Source: Rallus limicola
Taxonomy: Eukaryota; Chordata; Aves; Gruiformes; Rallidae
DNA length: 64,000 bases
Reading direction: 5' to 3'
Assembly (NCBI GenBank): GCA_022605955.1
Contig: JAKCOZ010000007.1
Span: 31,784,991-31,848,990 of the forward strand
Below, piece by piece: positions 11,801 through 25,869 of this stretch. Position 1 is the stretch's first letter; each line of letters opens with the position of its first letter. The notes beneath the pieces were generated by a model. It worked only from the letters and a program-made list of their open reading frames with translations. It made no database searches and had not been told where the DNA came from. A program made the position numbers and the translations under genes.

Positions 11801-14800
11801 AGAAAAAGCACACAAAATGCAGCAAGGACAGAGCTGGGCTTCCCTTTGGCAAGTTCTTTATGGCTGCAAGAAGCATCTGACTGTGCTGACACCATCACTG
11901 CTTTGGGTCTCTCTGTAAGCATTCAGGGAACTGCAATCCTTCATTTTTCTGCCCCATGCTGTGGATTATCATCTGCAGCACTGCTGAGGAAAGGGCAGAG
12001 TGACAATCCCCTCATAAGGTCACTGGAGAGCATCTTACTTTTGTCAACCCTGTGCCTAATAACACAATCTAGTCCTTACATGTAAGCACTAAATGAACAT
12101 CTGCCAGGGCTATCGGGCACTGGTGGGTTTCGATGGGTCATGATGGCATGTGGTGTCTTGAGGCTCCACTGCTCAGTGGTGTAGGTTGCTGTCTCCTCAC
12201 TTGGTTGGCTGTGTCCAAGCATGGGGTTTGGGTGTGTCAGAGCTTGCAGTTTGGCTCAAGCCTGCACATCTTCAGCTCCCCTGTGTAAAACCTTCTGGCC
12301 CATGAAAAACTTGAGACTTCAGATCTAGAGGCCTGAGTACTTGGCCATTGCTCAAGGTGCCCTTTATTCATAGCAAGCTGTGAGCTATGGTTGCACGCTT
12401 TACTTGCTGGGAAAGGCAAAATCCAGCTTAAGGGTTGTGTGACCTGTCTCTGTAGAAGTAGCTCATGGTGTGAAGCCGGCAAACACCATGGGAAATTTGC
12501 TGCAGTTTTGCATCTAGACAAAGTGTGGTGGTTTATGAGGCCCAGAAAGTGCCAAACAAAAGAAGAAACAAACAAATAAACGGTACTCTGAAGTGTTTTG
12601 AGCAAGTAGTTCCAGAACACTTTTTGCCTCAGGGATGCATAAAATGCACCCTTCTGTCTCTTTCGTTGTTACATGCTTTGAATCTGTTTCTCAGCATTTT
12701 CATGGGCCAGGGTGATGTACAGGCACTGCAGAGCAAGCCTGTGCCTCCAGCTGGTGACCTGGGAAGTCCAGGGCAGCAAGGTCCTGAATTCACTCTCTGA
12801 GGATAGAGAACGCTTCCCTGGGAGAAGGGGACCTTCAGTCCTCTTTCCCCTTGGGCAGTGTAGGAAGTCATCTGTGATTCGCTCTGACAACTTGTGGCAC
12901 ATGTAGTGGCAGTGAGACATCTTCTGACAATGGTAAAACCGCTGCTCTTCAAATCAAGTCATTCCTCTTTCTCATGACTCCCTGTTACTTCTTTATTGCT
13001 TTTTTGCATTATATTGCTATTTTATTGTTTATTACGGAGTTACTGTGAAAACTTTGGGAAGCTGGCACTCAGATCTCACTCCTAAAGCTGCCATGGGTAT
13101 CGCTGAACAACTTCACCTGACTAAAACAGACTATGGATAGAGAAGGTGACTGATGGTGAAGTTTTTGGATGGGACTTGGAAATGTCCATTGACTCCTGTG
13201 TGTAGCACCTGCCTAGGTTTGTAATGCACATGTGCTGTGCACACCTCAGGGAGCTTTTGCTGAATTGGGTCTGATGCAACTTTTCCCCATTGTCCTTTTC
13301 TGCTATATTTTGTGTTACTTGCACCAATATTTACTTCTGCCTTAAGCTCTTTATTGCAAGCTCATAAAATGACTACGGTCAAACAGGGCCAGACTTGTAG
13401 CCTCTCCATTCCTGCAGAAAGCTTGCTACCCAGAGGACACAGCTCAGCCTCTTTTATCCTCAAAGGATGCCCATAATGCCCTGATGGGGCTTTGAAGAGG
13501 CACCACCAGGTGGCATTTATGGACCAGAGCACTGGTGGCACAGACAGGCTTTGCAACATTGTTTACTACTCCATCAGGACAGGGTGATGGATTATCTCAT
13601 TTTGGAGTGGGGTGGTTTGCTGACTTCAACCATGATCAAGCAAGATCTGGTACCACTGTCTCCCCTTCACCAACCCAGAGAAATGCTGATGTCAGGTTAC
13701 CTGTGTTAGGTTGCAGAGGTAGAGCTAAACTGATCATGTTCATAAAACAAGGAGCTGTGCAAGGGCAGGAAAACCCTTACACTGGATTTCTCAAGTGAAA
13801 TTTCCCAAATTTTGCAAAAAATTTTTTTTCTTTTTTTTTTCCCACAAATAACTCTACACAATCCCTCTGTATTTGGAATCTTGCTCTGTCTCATTAAGAA
13901 ACTTTAGTATTTTTTTGTTGGTTTTCTACCCTCTTGCTCAGGCTTGTCACATGGGGGTGGGGTTAATCTGAACAAATATATATGTCTCAAGTGTCTAGAC
14001 TTCACTCCCAATTGATGAGGAGAAAGGACACTTCTGATTTATTTGGATGTATTTCTGACATCTACTTGATACAGATTACCTGGCATGACTGGCTGGGATG
14101 TAGCAGCCTACCTCTAGATGTCTGAAGTTAGGTGAGATAAATCTGTCACTGGCATCTAGATGTGTGGAAACAGATCACACTCAAAGAATTCTTTATGGGG
14201 TATTTATGTCTTTATCCTCTCATGCTTTCTGATGAAAGTGCTGGCCAGGTGGCTGAGCTGGATCAAACTTGTGTAAGTGGGGAAATTGTGAGAGGGACTG
14301 TGCGGGTTGACACCGGCTGAGCATCTGTCCTAAAGTTCTTTTGAATATTAATCCATATTTCCTACTTGATTTTTGTGTGAAAATCGCCCTCAAAGTCTTG
14401 TGTCCTGTTTCGTTGGGGTTTTTTCCTTTTCTTTGTTTTTCAAGCTACACCTTTGTGAACATCAGAATTGAAGCAAAGCATATTTTTCCTTCTGGCCCTT
14501 TACTCTTACTGCCTCCTGAGGAGATGAGGTGGATTTTTCTGTGTCTTTTATAGAATTTCTGAAGAACACAATCTTTTCTGTGACAATGGATATCTCAAAA
14601 TTGGGTGGCTTTGGCCATGCAAAAAGGCTGGAAAAGCCTTTATCCAACGTGCCTGTGCAGACTGAGGGTGAGACATGCACTCTGTGCCTGATCAGCAGTA
14701 CTCTGGCCTTTGATGCTCGTAGAAAACAGGAGATGATTTGATTGAATTTAACCTGCAACAGATGACATTTTGGTTAAGTTAAGTGACTTGACATTTCCTG

Positions 14801-15994
14801 CAGTCAGTGACCTGCACTGATACAAGGCAACTTGACTGTGTCTGAACCCTGTTCTCATTAGCAGTGTCTCTGCCAAGCTGTAACTCAGGGCTTTGGCTAA
14901 CTCTGAAACGAAGGTTTTAGCCAGTGCTGTCAGAAACAGAAGTGCCCAAAAGACATGTCCCTTACAGTGGATCCCACGGATGGAAAACTACCAGGCTTTG
15001 TTTGGTATGTCCCTGCTGAAGACCAAGGGTCCAAAAGCCTGCTGTGCTTTGTGGCTTCCTCCAAGTCAGAGATGTTGCAGGATGGTTTCTCCACCAAGAA
15101 CAAAAGGCTTTATTGCCTCTCTAAGAGGGTCTCACATCACTCCAGCTAATGTTCATTCATACTGGGGATTTATTTGTGGCAGGGAATTATAGAAGATAAA
15201 AAAAGGACTTGCTATAATGCATTGCTTGTGACAAAAACAAGAAATCCTTTCTAAAGCCAAAATCAGCTTTCACTTCTCACCATTTTTTCCACATGCTTTA
15301 CCTATGTCCCAAATAATCCTGCCTTTTGGGCAAGCAGATAGGGACTACAAGCTATGAATTACAGCACAGTGTTTGTAGGACCATCAACTCCTCTGTTCCC
15401 TGATTTTGCCATCTTTAAAAATGAGTCTGTGTTAGTCTTTGCAAAGCTCCCTGAAATCCTCAGAAGAAAGAATTTCTAGTTATTATCAGATACATATTTC
15501 TGATGCACTACTGAGGAATATGTTTAAAATAAACAAAAGGAATTGTTTTCTGAAAGGGGCTTATCACAGTAGAAAAGCAATAGGAGTCTGGGTGGGATTA
15601 TTCTGATTAATTTTAGGTATTATATTGGATCCGTGCTGCCTGTTGTCACTGAGGCAAGTATTTCTCCTGAAAACAATTCACCTAATGCCAGATAATGCCT
15701 TTGCTGTTAAATGCTGTCTGGAAGAGCCTGTCTGTCTCCACCGGTCTGTTTGGGGTGGGGTCCTGCCTGCTCATGTGCATTGAGACCCTTCCCTCCTCGA
15801 CCTCAGCAATGGTGAACATAGAGGGTGACTTCTATTTCAAGTTTGTGTCAGTACTCCTAGTGACTGCAGCTCAGCAACTCTGTTAGAGACTACAGCACAA
15901 GGAAAAGCAAGTCAATTGTGCCAGGGAAGAAATATTTTTGAAATAGCAGATGGGGAAAATTACTTCAGTGATGCATTGCTTTCCTCATTCAGTA
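8886..15994. other. long non-coding stretch, mostly unique sequence
   Basis: No supported exon, RNA gene or transposon in about 7.1 kb. ORFs of 60-127 codons on both strands overlap one another and lack domains. It holds a 20-bp imperfect tandem repeat (9136-9175) and a T-rich run near 13820-13841. It may be intergenic or lie in a 5' UTR intron of FER1L6. Confidence 0.5.
9136..9175. repeat. 20-bp tandem repeat, two units
   Basis: Two adjacent 20-bp units, tgcataccccaccatggcat and tgcataccccatcttggcat, match at 18 of 20 positions. Confidence 0.85.
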
Positions 15995-16690
15995 ATTGCA
16001 GTACCCCAGCAAGTCTGGGGATAACACCACCTGAGTGGTGCAGCCAGTTCACTGGAGGGAAAGGATTCCATCCCAGAAAGCCAACTACATCCTGGGCTGC
16101 ACCAAAACCAGCATGACCAGCAGGTCAAGGGAGGTGATTCTGCCCTTCTACTCTGCTCTGGTGGACCCCACCTGGAGTGATGCATCCAGCTCTGGGGTCT
16201 GCAGTACAAGAAAGACATGGAGCTGTTGGAGTGGGTCCAGGGAGAGCCATAAGAATGGAGGATTAAAGCACCTCCCCTATGAAGACAGGCTGAGAGAGTT
16301 GGGCTTGTTCAGCCTGGAGATGAGAAGGCTCTGGGGAGGCCTTAGAGCAGCCTTTCAACAAATAAAGGGCACTTGAGAGAAAGACAGAGAAAGACTTTTT
16401 TACCAGGACCCATAGTGACAGGACAAGGAGCAATGGTTTTAAACTGAAAGAGGGTGGGTTTAGATCGGACCTAAGAAAGAAATTTTTTATTATAAGGGTG
16501 GAGAGACACTGGAATAGGCTGCCCAGTGAAGTTGTGGATGCCCCATTACTAGAAGGAGACAAGGTCTTGGATAGGGCTTTGTGCCGCCTTATCTAGTGAA
16601 AGATGTTCCTGCCTCTGGCGGAGCAGTTGGGCTAGATCATTTTCAAAGGTCCCTTCCAACCCAGACCAGTCTATGCTTCTGTAATTCTGC
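15995..16690 (+). mobile_element. CR1 LINE 3' fragment
   Basis: Sense-orientation CR1: agccaactacatcctgggct, ggtgattctgcccttctact, ttgggcttgttcagcctgga, then ggtcccttccaacccagacc and the 3' tail. About 700 bp. The ORFs here (16035-16376 and antisense) come from the element. Confidence 0.92.
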
Positions 16691-19600
16691 GGATAGAAGA
16701 TTATTTCTCTCTCTGTTTATACAGAAGGGAACATATTCCTCCAACAGTCTTTCTTCATATAATAATCTGTATCTTATTCCACATATTTTTGCTTTTCTTC
16801 TCTATTAAACATGGATGAAATTTGAAGCACAATCATTGCAGGCCTGATCTCTCACAGGTGCTTCATTCCAAATTTTTATTTGGAGACAAGCCCCTTGCCT
16901 GACTATGCTGACAGCTATTTTTGCCCAGCCATTTCTCTCTCTGATACTAAAAATGCTTGAGGCAATTGCTGGAGCTTGGTTGCTTCCAAACACCTTGAGA
17001 AAGTCTACAGTAACCAAAAGTGCTTTCTTGAACCAAATATGTCTGTGGTTGACAAAGTGTGACTCATACCCTAAACAGCAAAATCCTTTGAGCTGCACCC
17101 TGTGGAGGCAAGGTGTTCTCAGGGACATGAATGGGAAGCAAATACCAAGACATGAAGATGTTTATTTTAGGCAGTAGTAATGCTCCAGTCATTTCATACA
17201 TCATTTGTTTGAACAGCTTCTCTCCAGTAAAATAAAGGAGCAATGTTGGTGAATGGTGTCATATTGTTGGCTATGGTAAAAGTGGAGAGAGGAGATGTTT
17301 GTCTGGGAAACTTTCAGGCCCTCTCATCTGAAAGGCACAGCTAACTTTGAATGAAAGGGTGATTTTTGTGGAAAATCTGGTCCAGTTGCACACCTTGTTC
17401 TACAAGTTTTAATTTTCTAGTAGCAAATGGAAGCTGAATCGCTACAGCACCAGTGGAGACCAATTTCCAGCCCAGTTTAAAAGCATCTGGCAGCATGAGC
17501 ATGAAGCACACATATTTGTGGCTGCCCATTGCTACCTCCCTGATCAGCACTGCCAATGAGTCACCTGGCACTAAGTGTCCTGCTTGTAGCCCTTGGAAGC
17601 TCCCTGGGATTTGGCTTGGGCAATAACCTAATGCTCTACAAATAATTTTTTAAGATGATACTTTTTTTTTCTCTCTCTCATGACCAGTTCAGGACTGGAG
17701 AAGGAAGGAGTTTATTTGGACTGGCAGGGTACAGGCTATCCAGAGTGAAAATCAAATCCCCCTGCAATGATTGCTGTCTGAACTTGGACACAATTACTGT
17801 ACCAGCTATTTCATAAAATGTTCAGCTTAAAATTGGTATCTATAGAAAGACTGAAGGCAGCATCTGCTCTTCTGGCTTTCAAAAGATATATGTCTGTCGT
17901 GAAGATAATCCTCTGAAGTCATACTGAAGATTAATTTAAAAGTTTTACAGAACAGGAGGTTATTCTGAAATATATGACTGTTAAGCTCTAGCACTTCACA
18001 GCCCCAGTGAGCCAGAAATAACTGAATTCTTAGCACTTTAAGAGAAGTTGGATATTCATCCTGTTGCAAGCAATGTCAGAAACACCTGCTACCAGCCTGT
18101 GCCTCTGGACCATCTTTTACTTTGGTCAACAACTGTCCTGTTACTTATTCAGACTGGGAGTGAATTAGGCACAATAAGAACAGATTTATGTTTGAAGGAT
18201 AGATGGAAAAAGAAAAGAGATCTTGTGTGGGTGATGTAGGATCACAGGGCCATAGGAATTGAAACAGTGGTGTCAGCACACAAGCAATGCAAAAATCATG
18301 ACTTTAATCTCTTACACAAGGAGCTGTAAATAGAGAACTATGTTATGTCCTTGAGAATTGGCAGTAGCTTTTGGTAAAAGTCTGTGAGGGTAACCTGCAT
18401 CTCTTATCCTCCACATCTGCCTGTCAGGGTCATTGTGTGTGCCCAGCATTACTTTGTCTTGGTAAGGTGGGCAGCAACCTTTCTGAGGCTGGAATAAAAA
18501 AAGGCTCTCTGGCAGGTGGAGTGACTGCTGAGCTGCTTTGTGCTCAGACACCTTTTTGTTTACGGAGACCAACCTGCCTGGCTTCCTGAACAGTGTTTCA
18601 CCTTTGTCTTTTCTTGGTAGAGAATCTCACCATGTGTGATGAGCTCAGATGCAGAGCACTTCCAATAGTAAGCAGTCTGGTTCTGTTCCTGTGCCAGAAA
18701 GGATTCATTTGGGATTAATATTTCCCTGCTGAACAGTGAATGGTTATGTTCCAGTGCAAACAACATCCTGACAAAACAGAAGCCTCTTTGCAAATGTCAC
18801 TGCACTCTTATTCACAGAATATTTTAAATCATCACTGGACAGTGATGAACTGGTCAGCAGTTTGGGGTTTGTAATGGTGGGATGTAGTTTTGGGCCAGGA
18901 GTCCTGATGGCTGGGTGCAGGACCCTGCACTGAGCAGAAAGCAAAGCATCATATCCCCAGTGGAGCATAGGAGACCTCACAGCTCTGTCTTTGGGAACAA
19001 CAGGGTTTGGTAAAAAACAAGCAGCCCTAAGGTAGTATCATATCCACAGCCCAGGCAGTCTTCAATGACTGGGAACATACATGTGGGGAAGGGAGGGAGA
19101 GGAATTAAACCCTGTGGCTTTATTTGTACCTTGATTAGAGAGTAATGTCTGACTTACACTGTTGTCTGTCTACAACTGTGTCCAAACCTTACATTTCTTT
19201 GTGTGCTATGTCCACCCAGATAGGACTTATTATTTCTCTCCCCTTTTCAGCCCACAGTACTTTGCTGATAAATTTTGCCAACAATCTTCAGAAAGCTGAA
19301 GATTAAGTATGTTGGGAGTACTTTAAAATAACAAGCTCTCTGGGGAGAAGTAGGATGAACAGCTGAGCTGCAAAACAGAGTCTTGAATGCTGAGACCTGG
19401 CCCTGCTTGTGAAAGGTTGAACCGCTGTCTGTGAGAGATGGCTTGGTAAGGGGAACAAAGATTGGTCATGAACGGGTCCTGTTTGGGATGGAGAGCCAGG
19501 ACAGAAACCCACAGGACACTAAGTGAGCTATCAGCAAGGATTATAGGCTGGTTTTAGACCTTGCCTGGCTGACCTGGCAATGAGGCTTCTCCCTGCCTTG

Positions 19601-21904
19601 CTGCCTGAGTGGATTTCTTTTGCAGACCAGCACAGACCTAAGCCCATCACTCATGCTTTGTTAGATGCAGTAGGTTTGTATGACATTGCAAAAGTAGAAC
19701 AAAAGGCATTAGCAGGGGCTTGTGCCCATTTGAGATGCCCCAGCCATGCTGTAGCACTTGCTGTGCAAGCAGGTGGGTGGAAGGGGAAGCAAGGGTGCAG
19801 AGATGTGCCAGGAGCTGCTTGGCTGCTTTAAGGCAAAGTTTGGATCACAGTTCAGGGCTCCCGAGTACCACCTCCTCTGCACTTCAATATGTCTTTTTCT
19901 TCCTAAAAGAAAAAAATTCTAGTAAAGCAAGTGCAAAAAGGTTGAGTTAGAGATGTTATCACAAAGCTGAGGTCCCCCCTGGGCAGGGCATGGAATATAG
20001 TACTTCACTTCCACAAAGCATTTATTTTATTTTTCAAATGTGAAATATTTTCCCTTACATCAAAGCATCCATCAGTTCAATGCTCAGCAAGTAACACACT
20101 CACTGTGGGTAACCCAACAGCATTGCCCTACACCAGCTAGGACTTGTGGCAGTTGGCAGGTTCTCACTGTCCATCCCTGGTTGACCAACCTGCAACATGC
20201 TTGCCAAAGCAAGCTATGGTCCTGTACGTATGCTTCTGTATCTGCACAGCTCTTGGCCCGTGATCAGCTCACAGCGTCACATAAAAGCAAAATCTTGCTC
20301 TTTATGCTGGGCTCCATCAAATGCCTTTACTTATTTTCAGCTGGATGCCTCTGCCTAGTTTTTAACACACGGATTCCTCCCTCAAAAATTGCAGTAATTC
20401 CATTTCTAGGGACACTTTATACCTGCAGAGGAGGTGGCCTATTTAAACTTCTCATTTTTTCCAACCAAATATCTCTTTCTCTTGAATAATGTTGTTCAGA
20501 CGACTCCCCAGCAGCAGATGATTTGTGGTTTAGGTTCTCTGACATACAACAAGAATTAACTCCTATTTGTAGCTGCTCCAGTTTGACAGCAACATCCCCA
20601 GTATGGGACACTTTGATTCAATCCAGATCCTGCAGACAAAACGCATCAGGCCCCACAGGATTTCAAAGGTAGTTGGGAAGAGCATTGTGTACCCATTAGA
20701 GAAACCCAAAACAAAACACTTGGGTATTTAAGTGCCTTCAGCAGTTGTGAGGAACCATTTTGTTTAAGGGACTCTTTCCTTAGATGCACCAGCCCATCTC
20801 TATAAATACAGTGGTTAGGATCAGAGCACTTCTCACACAACACCAAAGACTCCTGATGCTCTTCCCATGGGACATGTAAATGCTTTAAATCCATTAGCTG
20901 AACAGGCCACCCAAAACTACATAACTTTATGGATGAGGCAGAAGTGAACCTGGAAATAGACTCCATATCTTGACTTTCATTTTATTCTTTCCCTTCCACT
21001 GGAGACCCGGCTTAGCGCAGGACTGCTCTGCTTTTTCATGAGAAGAGGGGCTGAGTCATTTTTTTAATGTACTGACTATTGAAAACCTCCCCTTATGTAA
21101 GCTTTCTGTTCCTTTACACTCCTAAACATCCTATAACTTGGTGCTAGGCACAGCCCCCACCTTGGTTTATCAGACAGCTCAGAGAAACACCCCCTTTGTA
21201 AATACGAGGGAGTTTTCTGTTCCGCCTCAGATTCATAAAATGAAACCCCAGCATGTCCTGTTCAGCTGTTCCTGGGGCACAGAGCAGTTCATCACACAGA
21301 GGGAGGGACTGCTGCCCTGAGGTGCCTGGCACAGTGGGCACAAAGGCATCAGCACTGGGGCCTGTGGGTTGATGCTCCCAGCCTGATGCATGGAGTTTTT
21401 CTGTTGGATGGCAACAGGAGATGCAAAGCACAGCCAGCCTCTGAGCACGGCAGGAAAAAATTAGTTCAACAGGTATCACCAGGGATGATGACTAGAGGAG
21501 GGGGTAAAAGAGGCAAGTCTCAAGGAAAGTCGTGCTCCAGGCAGCGATTCTGGATGCGTTTTGTAGTCTGTGATGGACGGTTGGTGAAGGCAGGGTGCCC
21601 GCGGGGCTGTTTGTGGCTACCACTTCCCTGTGTTAACACCACAGCTAGGACCAGACCTCTTGAGTTTAGACACTTCGATAGGATGCTGTCAACTGCTTGC
21701 TGAAGAAAGCTATTGCAGTGGCATACAAAGTGCTTCCTGAGGGCTGCCATGTCCAGGGCAGGTGTAGCAGGCTTCAGGGAGGTGGTAGTAACCAACACTG
21801 GAGCTTTCTTTATTCTGGTGACATTTTGCACTGTCCTTGGTACAATGGCAGGAAGAGGCCAGGACCCCACTGTGTTTGGGCCAGGATATGTACACAGACA
21901 GTCT

Positions 21905-21929
21905 CTAAAATCTCTGACAGAGATTTTAG
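21905..21929. repeat. perfect inverted repeat (11-bp arms, 3-base loop)
   Basis: ctaaaatctct, then gac, then agagattttag: the arms are exact reverse complements. The stem is too short for a miRNA precursor and no function is assigned. Confidence 0.9.
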
Positions 21930-23123
21930 TTTCACCAACAAAGACAAGCAGAGGATGAGGGGACAAGAATTGTCAATACAGGTAGGAAATATCCCATAAA
22001 TTAATTTCAGTAATTCAGCACGTGTCTTCTATATAGCAGCCATGACTTTCTTAGTGATTAATAATTAAAGGAGATGCTAGTTCCTGGGACAAGATTCTTT
22101 GTTGTACCATGGGCTCTGCAGACATGCATCAATTTCACTACATGTATAGGCACAGATGTGGAGTCTGCTCCTGCCCTGCTTGTTGCACAGCAGCTCTGGA
22201 AAATTAAACTTTGGGAAACAGGAGCAGAAGTTGCACCTGGAAGCATAACATTGTGCTGCTTCATGGCAGTGAGAACTGGAGGTAGCACCTGTGTAGCCTT
22301 GCAGCCTTTCCTTCCCATTACTCCACTTAGTTCCAAAACAGCCAGTGGGACTTCTCCCCCATGCCAGCTCTTGCCACGTGGGCTGAGGAGCGATGTACAT
22401 GTTTACATCCACGTCCTTCAGCATTAAATCTCCTCTTAGAAAAGCCCTGTAGGCAGCTCAAGGCAGGCATATCATATAGCTGATTTACACCTCTCTGCAT
22501 GTTGAAACTTGGTTTAGTTTAAAATTTTCAGTTCTGTACTAGTAATGAACCATTACTGAATTCAGTCCTGCAAGGTGATGTGGTTGGAAATCATGCAATG
22601 AAAAGTTTGATGCTGGGTTTGGCTTTTTTTTAAGTTACCAGGCTGTGAACAACCCACCACTGAGAGGGCTCACAGGCTGCTCACAGCGTTCAGGATTTAA
22701 TCCCGAAACAGTGATTTAAAACCTGGCTTTGGTGAACGTGCAGAGTCCAGTGGCATGTCCCTGGGACCCGCTGTGTTGCCACCAGACAAATTGGCCTGGA
22801 TTAGACATGCTACTATAAGGTATTACACACGTTGCTACACCCTTCCTCAGTGTAGCTCATGGTTTTCATGCCAAAAGTTATTAAGCCTTTCAGGGAATTA
22901 GAAAGCTAAAGCAACAGTAATTGCTTGGGGCATAAGCACATCATCACCCAAAGCTAAGACAAGTGCTGCTAGTGATATCTGTTATTATTACTGGTTTTTA
23001 TGGTGGCTTGTTAGTGGTAGAAACAGAAGGAAAATGAGAATATGTAAGAAAAGAAATTGAACAGCACTCCCTTAAAAAGCCAGAACAAGAACTTGGGGCT
23101 AACTGCAAACTGCAGAAGGAAGG

Positions 23124-23145
23124 AAAAAAAAAAAAAAAAAAAAAA
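23124..23145 (+). repeat. poly-A tract (22 A)
   Basis: Uninterrupted run of A. No LINE or processed gene copy is visible on its 5' side, so it is treated as a simple repeat. Confidence 0.9.
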
Positions 23146-25869
23146 GAGCAATTCATTTTCTGCTCCACTGGAGAAAAGGGGATTTTACACAGGCTTTTTG
23201 AAGATATAGGATTGTGTGAGATATCTGATTTAATTACCATTTTTCCTCCTAGCAGAGATTTGCTCAACCACTCAAGTAAATCAAGTATGATTGGTGCCAG
23301 TGAAGGGCAGGGCAGCTTCTGGACAGCTAGGCTGGGAGCTTGCACCTCGTTAAACCAAGGCAGAGCAGGGGCAGCGGTGTCCCAAAAGTCACCCAGAAGA
23401 AATGAAAGGACAGAGAATTTTGAACCCAGCTGATCACTTGGGTTAAGCTTCCTAACACGGTTGCTGCAGTTCTCAATCCAGTAAAGCTACTGATGCCTCA
23501 AGTGCTATGGGTACTTCATTACAGCAGTGAACTTAACTATGTGTCTTGGGAAGAAAGATTCTTCCTCCTCTGCTGGGGTTCAAATACTTAATTCCAAAGG
23601 TGTCCTTAAAGAGATGTTCAGCCTCATAGCAATGGACTGCCCTCTCTATGTGTCAGTTCCCTCTTACTTGCATCAGCCAAGAACAGTGTGAAAAAGGTCT
23701 TGTGGGAAGTGCAGAACAAAAGAGCTCCTGTGCCTTTGTAACCCGTTCTCAGCAAGGACTGGAGTCCATCCAAGAGGAAGTGTCAAGGAAATAGCTGTAC
23801 ATTCAAGACTGAAGGCAAGAATTATGAATAATTTGGAAGTTTACTAACTAAGAATAGCTTGTATTAAGCCTTTTAACTAGGAACATAGAAGAAGTGGGAA
23901 CCACAAACCCAAGCCCTGTAAAGTGAGTTGCGATAGAGAGGAATCAGGCAAGTTATGGGTAAAAAAAAAGAGAAAACAGAGAGAAATTATGTTCTTATTA
24001 AATAATGTTTGGGCATAAACATGTGAATACTTGAAATAGGCCTATTTCTGCAGAGAGTGATTTCTTGGCTGGTCTGAAATCTAAACCTTTTTGAGTTGTC
24101 TTGGTGAGTGTGAAGGTGCTGGTATCCTTTTAGCTGTTGCTGGAGGGCAGTGTGTGGGTCGCTGGCTCATTCCCGACGGTCTCTGGGGAGCAAGAGGAGT
24201 TAATGTTTGCACAGAGATTAAGTCTTTGTTCTGCTTCAGTGTTTACCAACTTGACTAACCAGGGACGACATTTGCTACCAGCAAGTAAAAAACTTAAATG
24301 CAGTCTTAAATGCAAATAGGAGCTTGGAGAACCTGATCGTGATGTAGAAAGTAGCAACTGGAATTAAAACAGCACGATGGAGCACTCAGCGGTGGCACCT
24401 CAGGCCCACAGGTATGTCTGACACCCTCAGGGAACTCTTCTATGGTTTGAGTTAAATTCAGCTAATTATATTTAAAGACATCTTCTCAAAGGAAAATAAA
24501 ATAAGTCCTTCAAGGCTTGCTTAGCAGCTGCTGGCAGCAGTGATTAATATTGCTTGTATTTATCTATTCCATACTGCGCTGTGCTTTCTTTAATAATTTC
24601 TACCTGCACAAAGCCAAGGTAAGACTTTCCAAGACCAGCAGGTGATGGCTCAACCTCCCCATGGAGGAAGGGAAGAGCTGTAAGAGGTGCAGGAGCAGGA
24701 CAAATGAGCAGTCTGTGTGGGCATGTAGTAGATCTGTTACCCAGGCTTTGCGCATTGATGTCAGAAAAGTTGTGGAATATGACCAAGTGTGCACCTGTTC
24801 AGGATGTGGCTTCTTTGCTGTCATGAAACATGACGTGTAAGGATGGTAAATGTGTCAATAAAAAATCATTGCTTTTCTGCAGAAGGGATGGTATTTGAAT
24901 GGCCCAAGGCTATGTGTGCCTGGGTAAATGGGCAGTGTTTGCAGAGGTCCCGTGCTATGGCGCTGGTGGCTTTGAAAGCTTCTCAGAGCTTTGGAGTTTA
25001 AGATCATTTGTGCAGAACTGTGCCCAACTAAAAATTTCAAATTGTAAGTTATTCAGAGTGTATTTGATCTAGATAATCTTTTAGCTATTCTGCATAAAAC
25101 AGCATATAGGGAAAGAATATTTAATTAGAATACTAAAAACAGGGAAGCAATGGAAACAAACCATCAGGTGTCCTTAACCCCAGTTTCTGCCTCCCAAGAG
25201 GAGCTAAGAGTGGATACTTGAGAAAAGAGCCTGTGAAACAGGTATGAGCAAGTGATCCTGCCCTTAGCATTTTCATGCAATTAGGAAGTTTATGAGCTGG
25301 ATCTATATGAGACCTCCTTTCAACAAACTCCATAAATTTACCTGAAATCTTCTCAGATTCCTTAGTTTCAACAACCTTCCTTGCAATGTGTCTTATGATT
25401 TATGTGTCTCACTGAAGAGCACTTCTCCTCATTTGTTTTAAATTTGTTGCCTGATAATGTCATTGAGTGCTCCCTTTTTGTGGTCTGCAGACTAAAACCG
25501 AGAAACTCCTCTGTTCGTCTCTCCATGCCACTCATTATTATATAGCTCACGTCCAAACACTACTTCAGCTGCAGTTAGACAATTCAATATATCCAGGTAC
25601 CTCTGACGAACATGGTGCTCACATGAGGCCATGGTAACTGGGGATGAACTCACCTTCCTGTTCAAGTGTGTTCCAAGAATGGATTAGCTTTTTTCAACAT
25701 CAGGCTTTGTGCTGGATTAGGAATAATTCTGGGAAGAGCTTGTGTTTGCTTTGGTCATTCTGACAGAAACATGATGAGGAACCCATAATCCCTGATTCAA
25801 ACTTGGCATGACTGTCAGGTGACCCACCTGTGCAGAGATGTGGTATTTGTGATCTGGGAACCACCAGAA

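Larger units (their letters stand above)
16691..25869. other. long non-coding stretch, mostly unique sequence
   Basis: About 9.2 kb with no supported gene. The longest ORFs (20040-20489, 21520-21966) have no recognisable domains. It holds a perfect hairpin at 21905-21929 and a poly-A run at 23124-23145. Confidence 0.5.

Noticed and set aside
16035..16376. 113-codon ORF
   Set aside because: CR1-derived, with decayed 3' reading frame.
20040..20489. 149-codon + strand ORF
   Set aside because: No domain, no family resemblance, no splice context or neighbours; consistent with a chance ORF.
21520..21966. 148-codon minus-strand ORF overlapping + strand ORFs
   Set aside because: Open frames on both strands over the same bases, with no recognisable motif.
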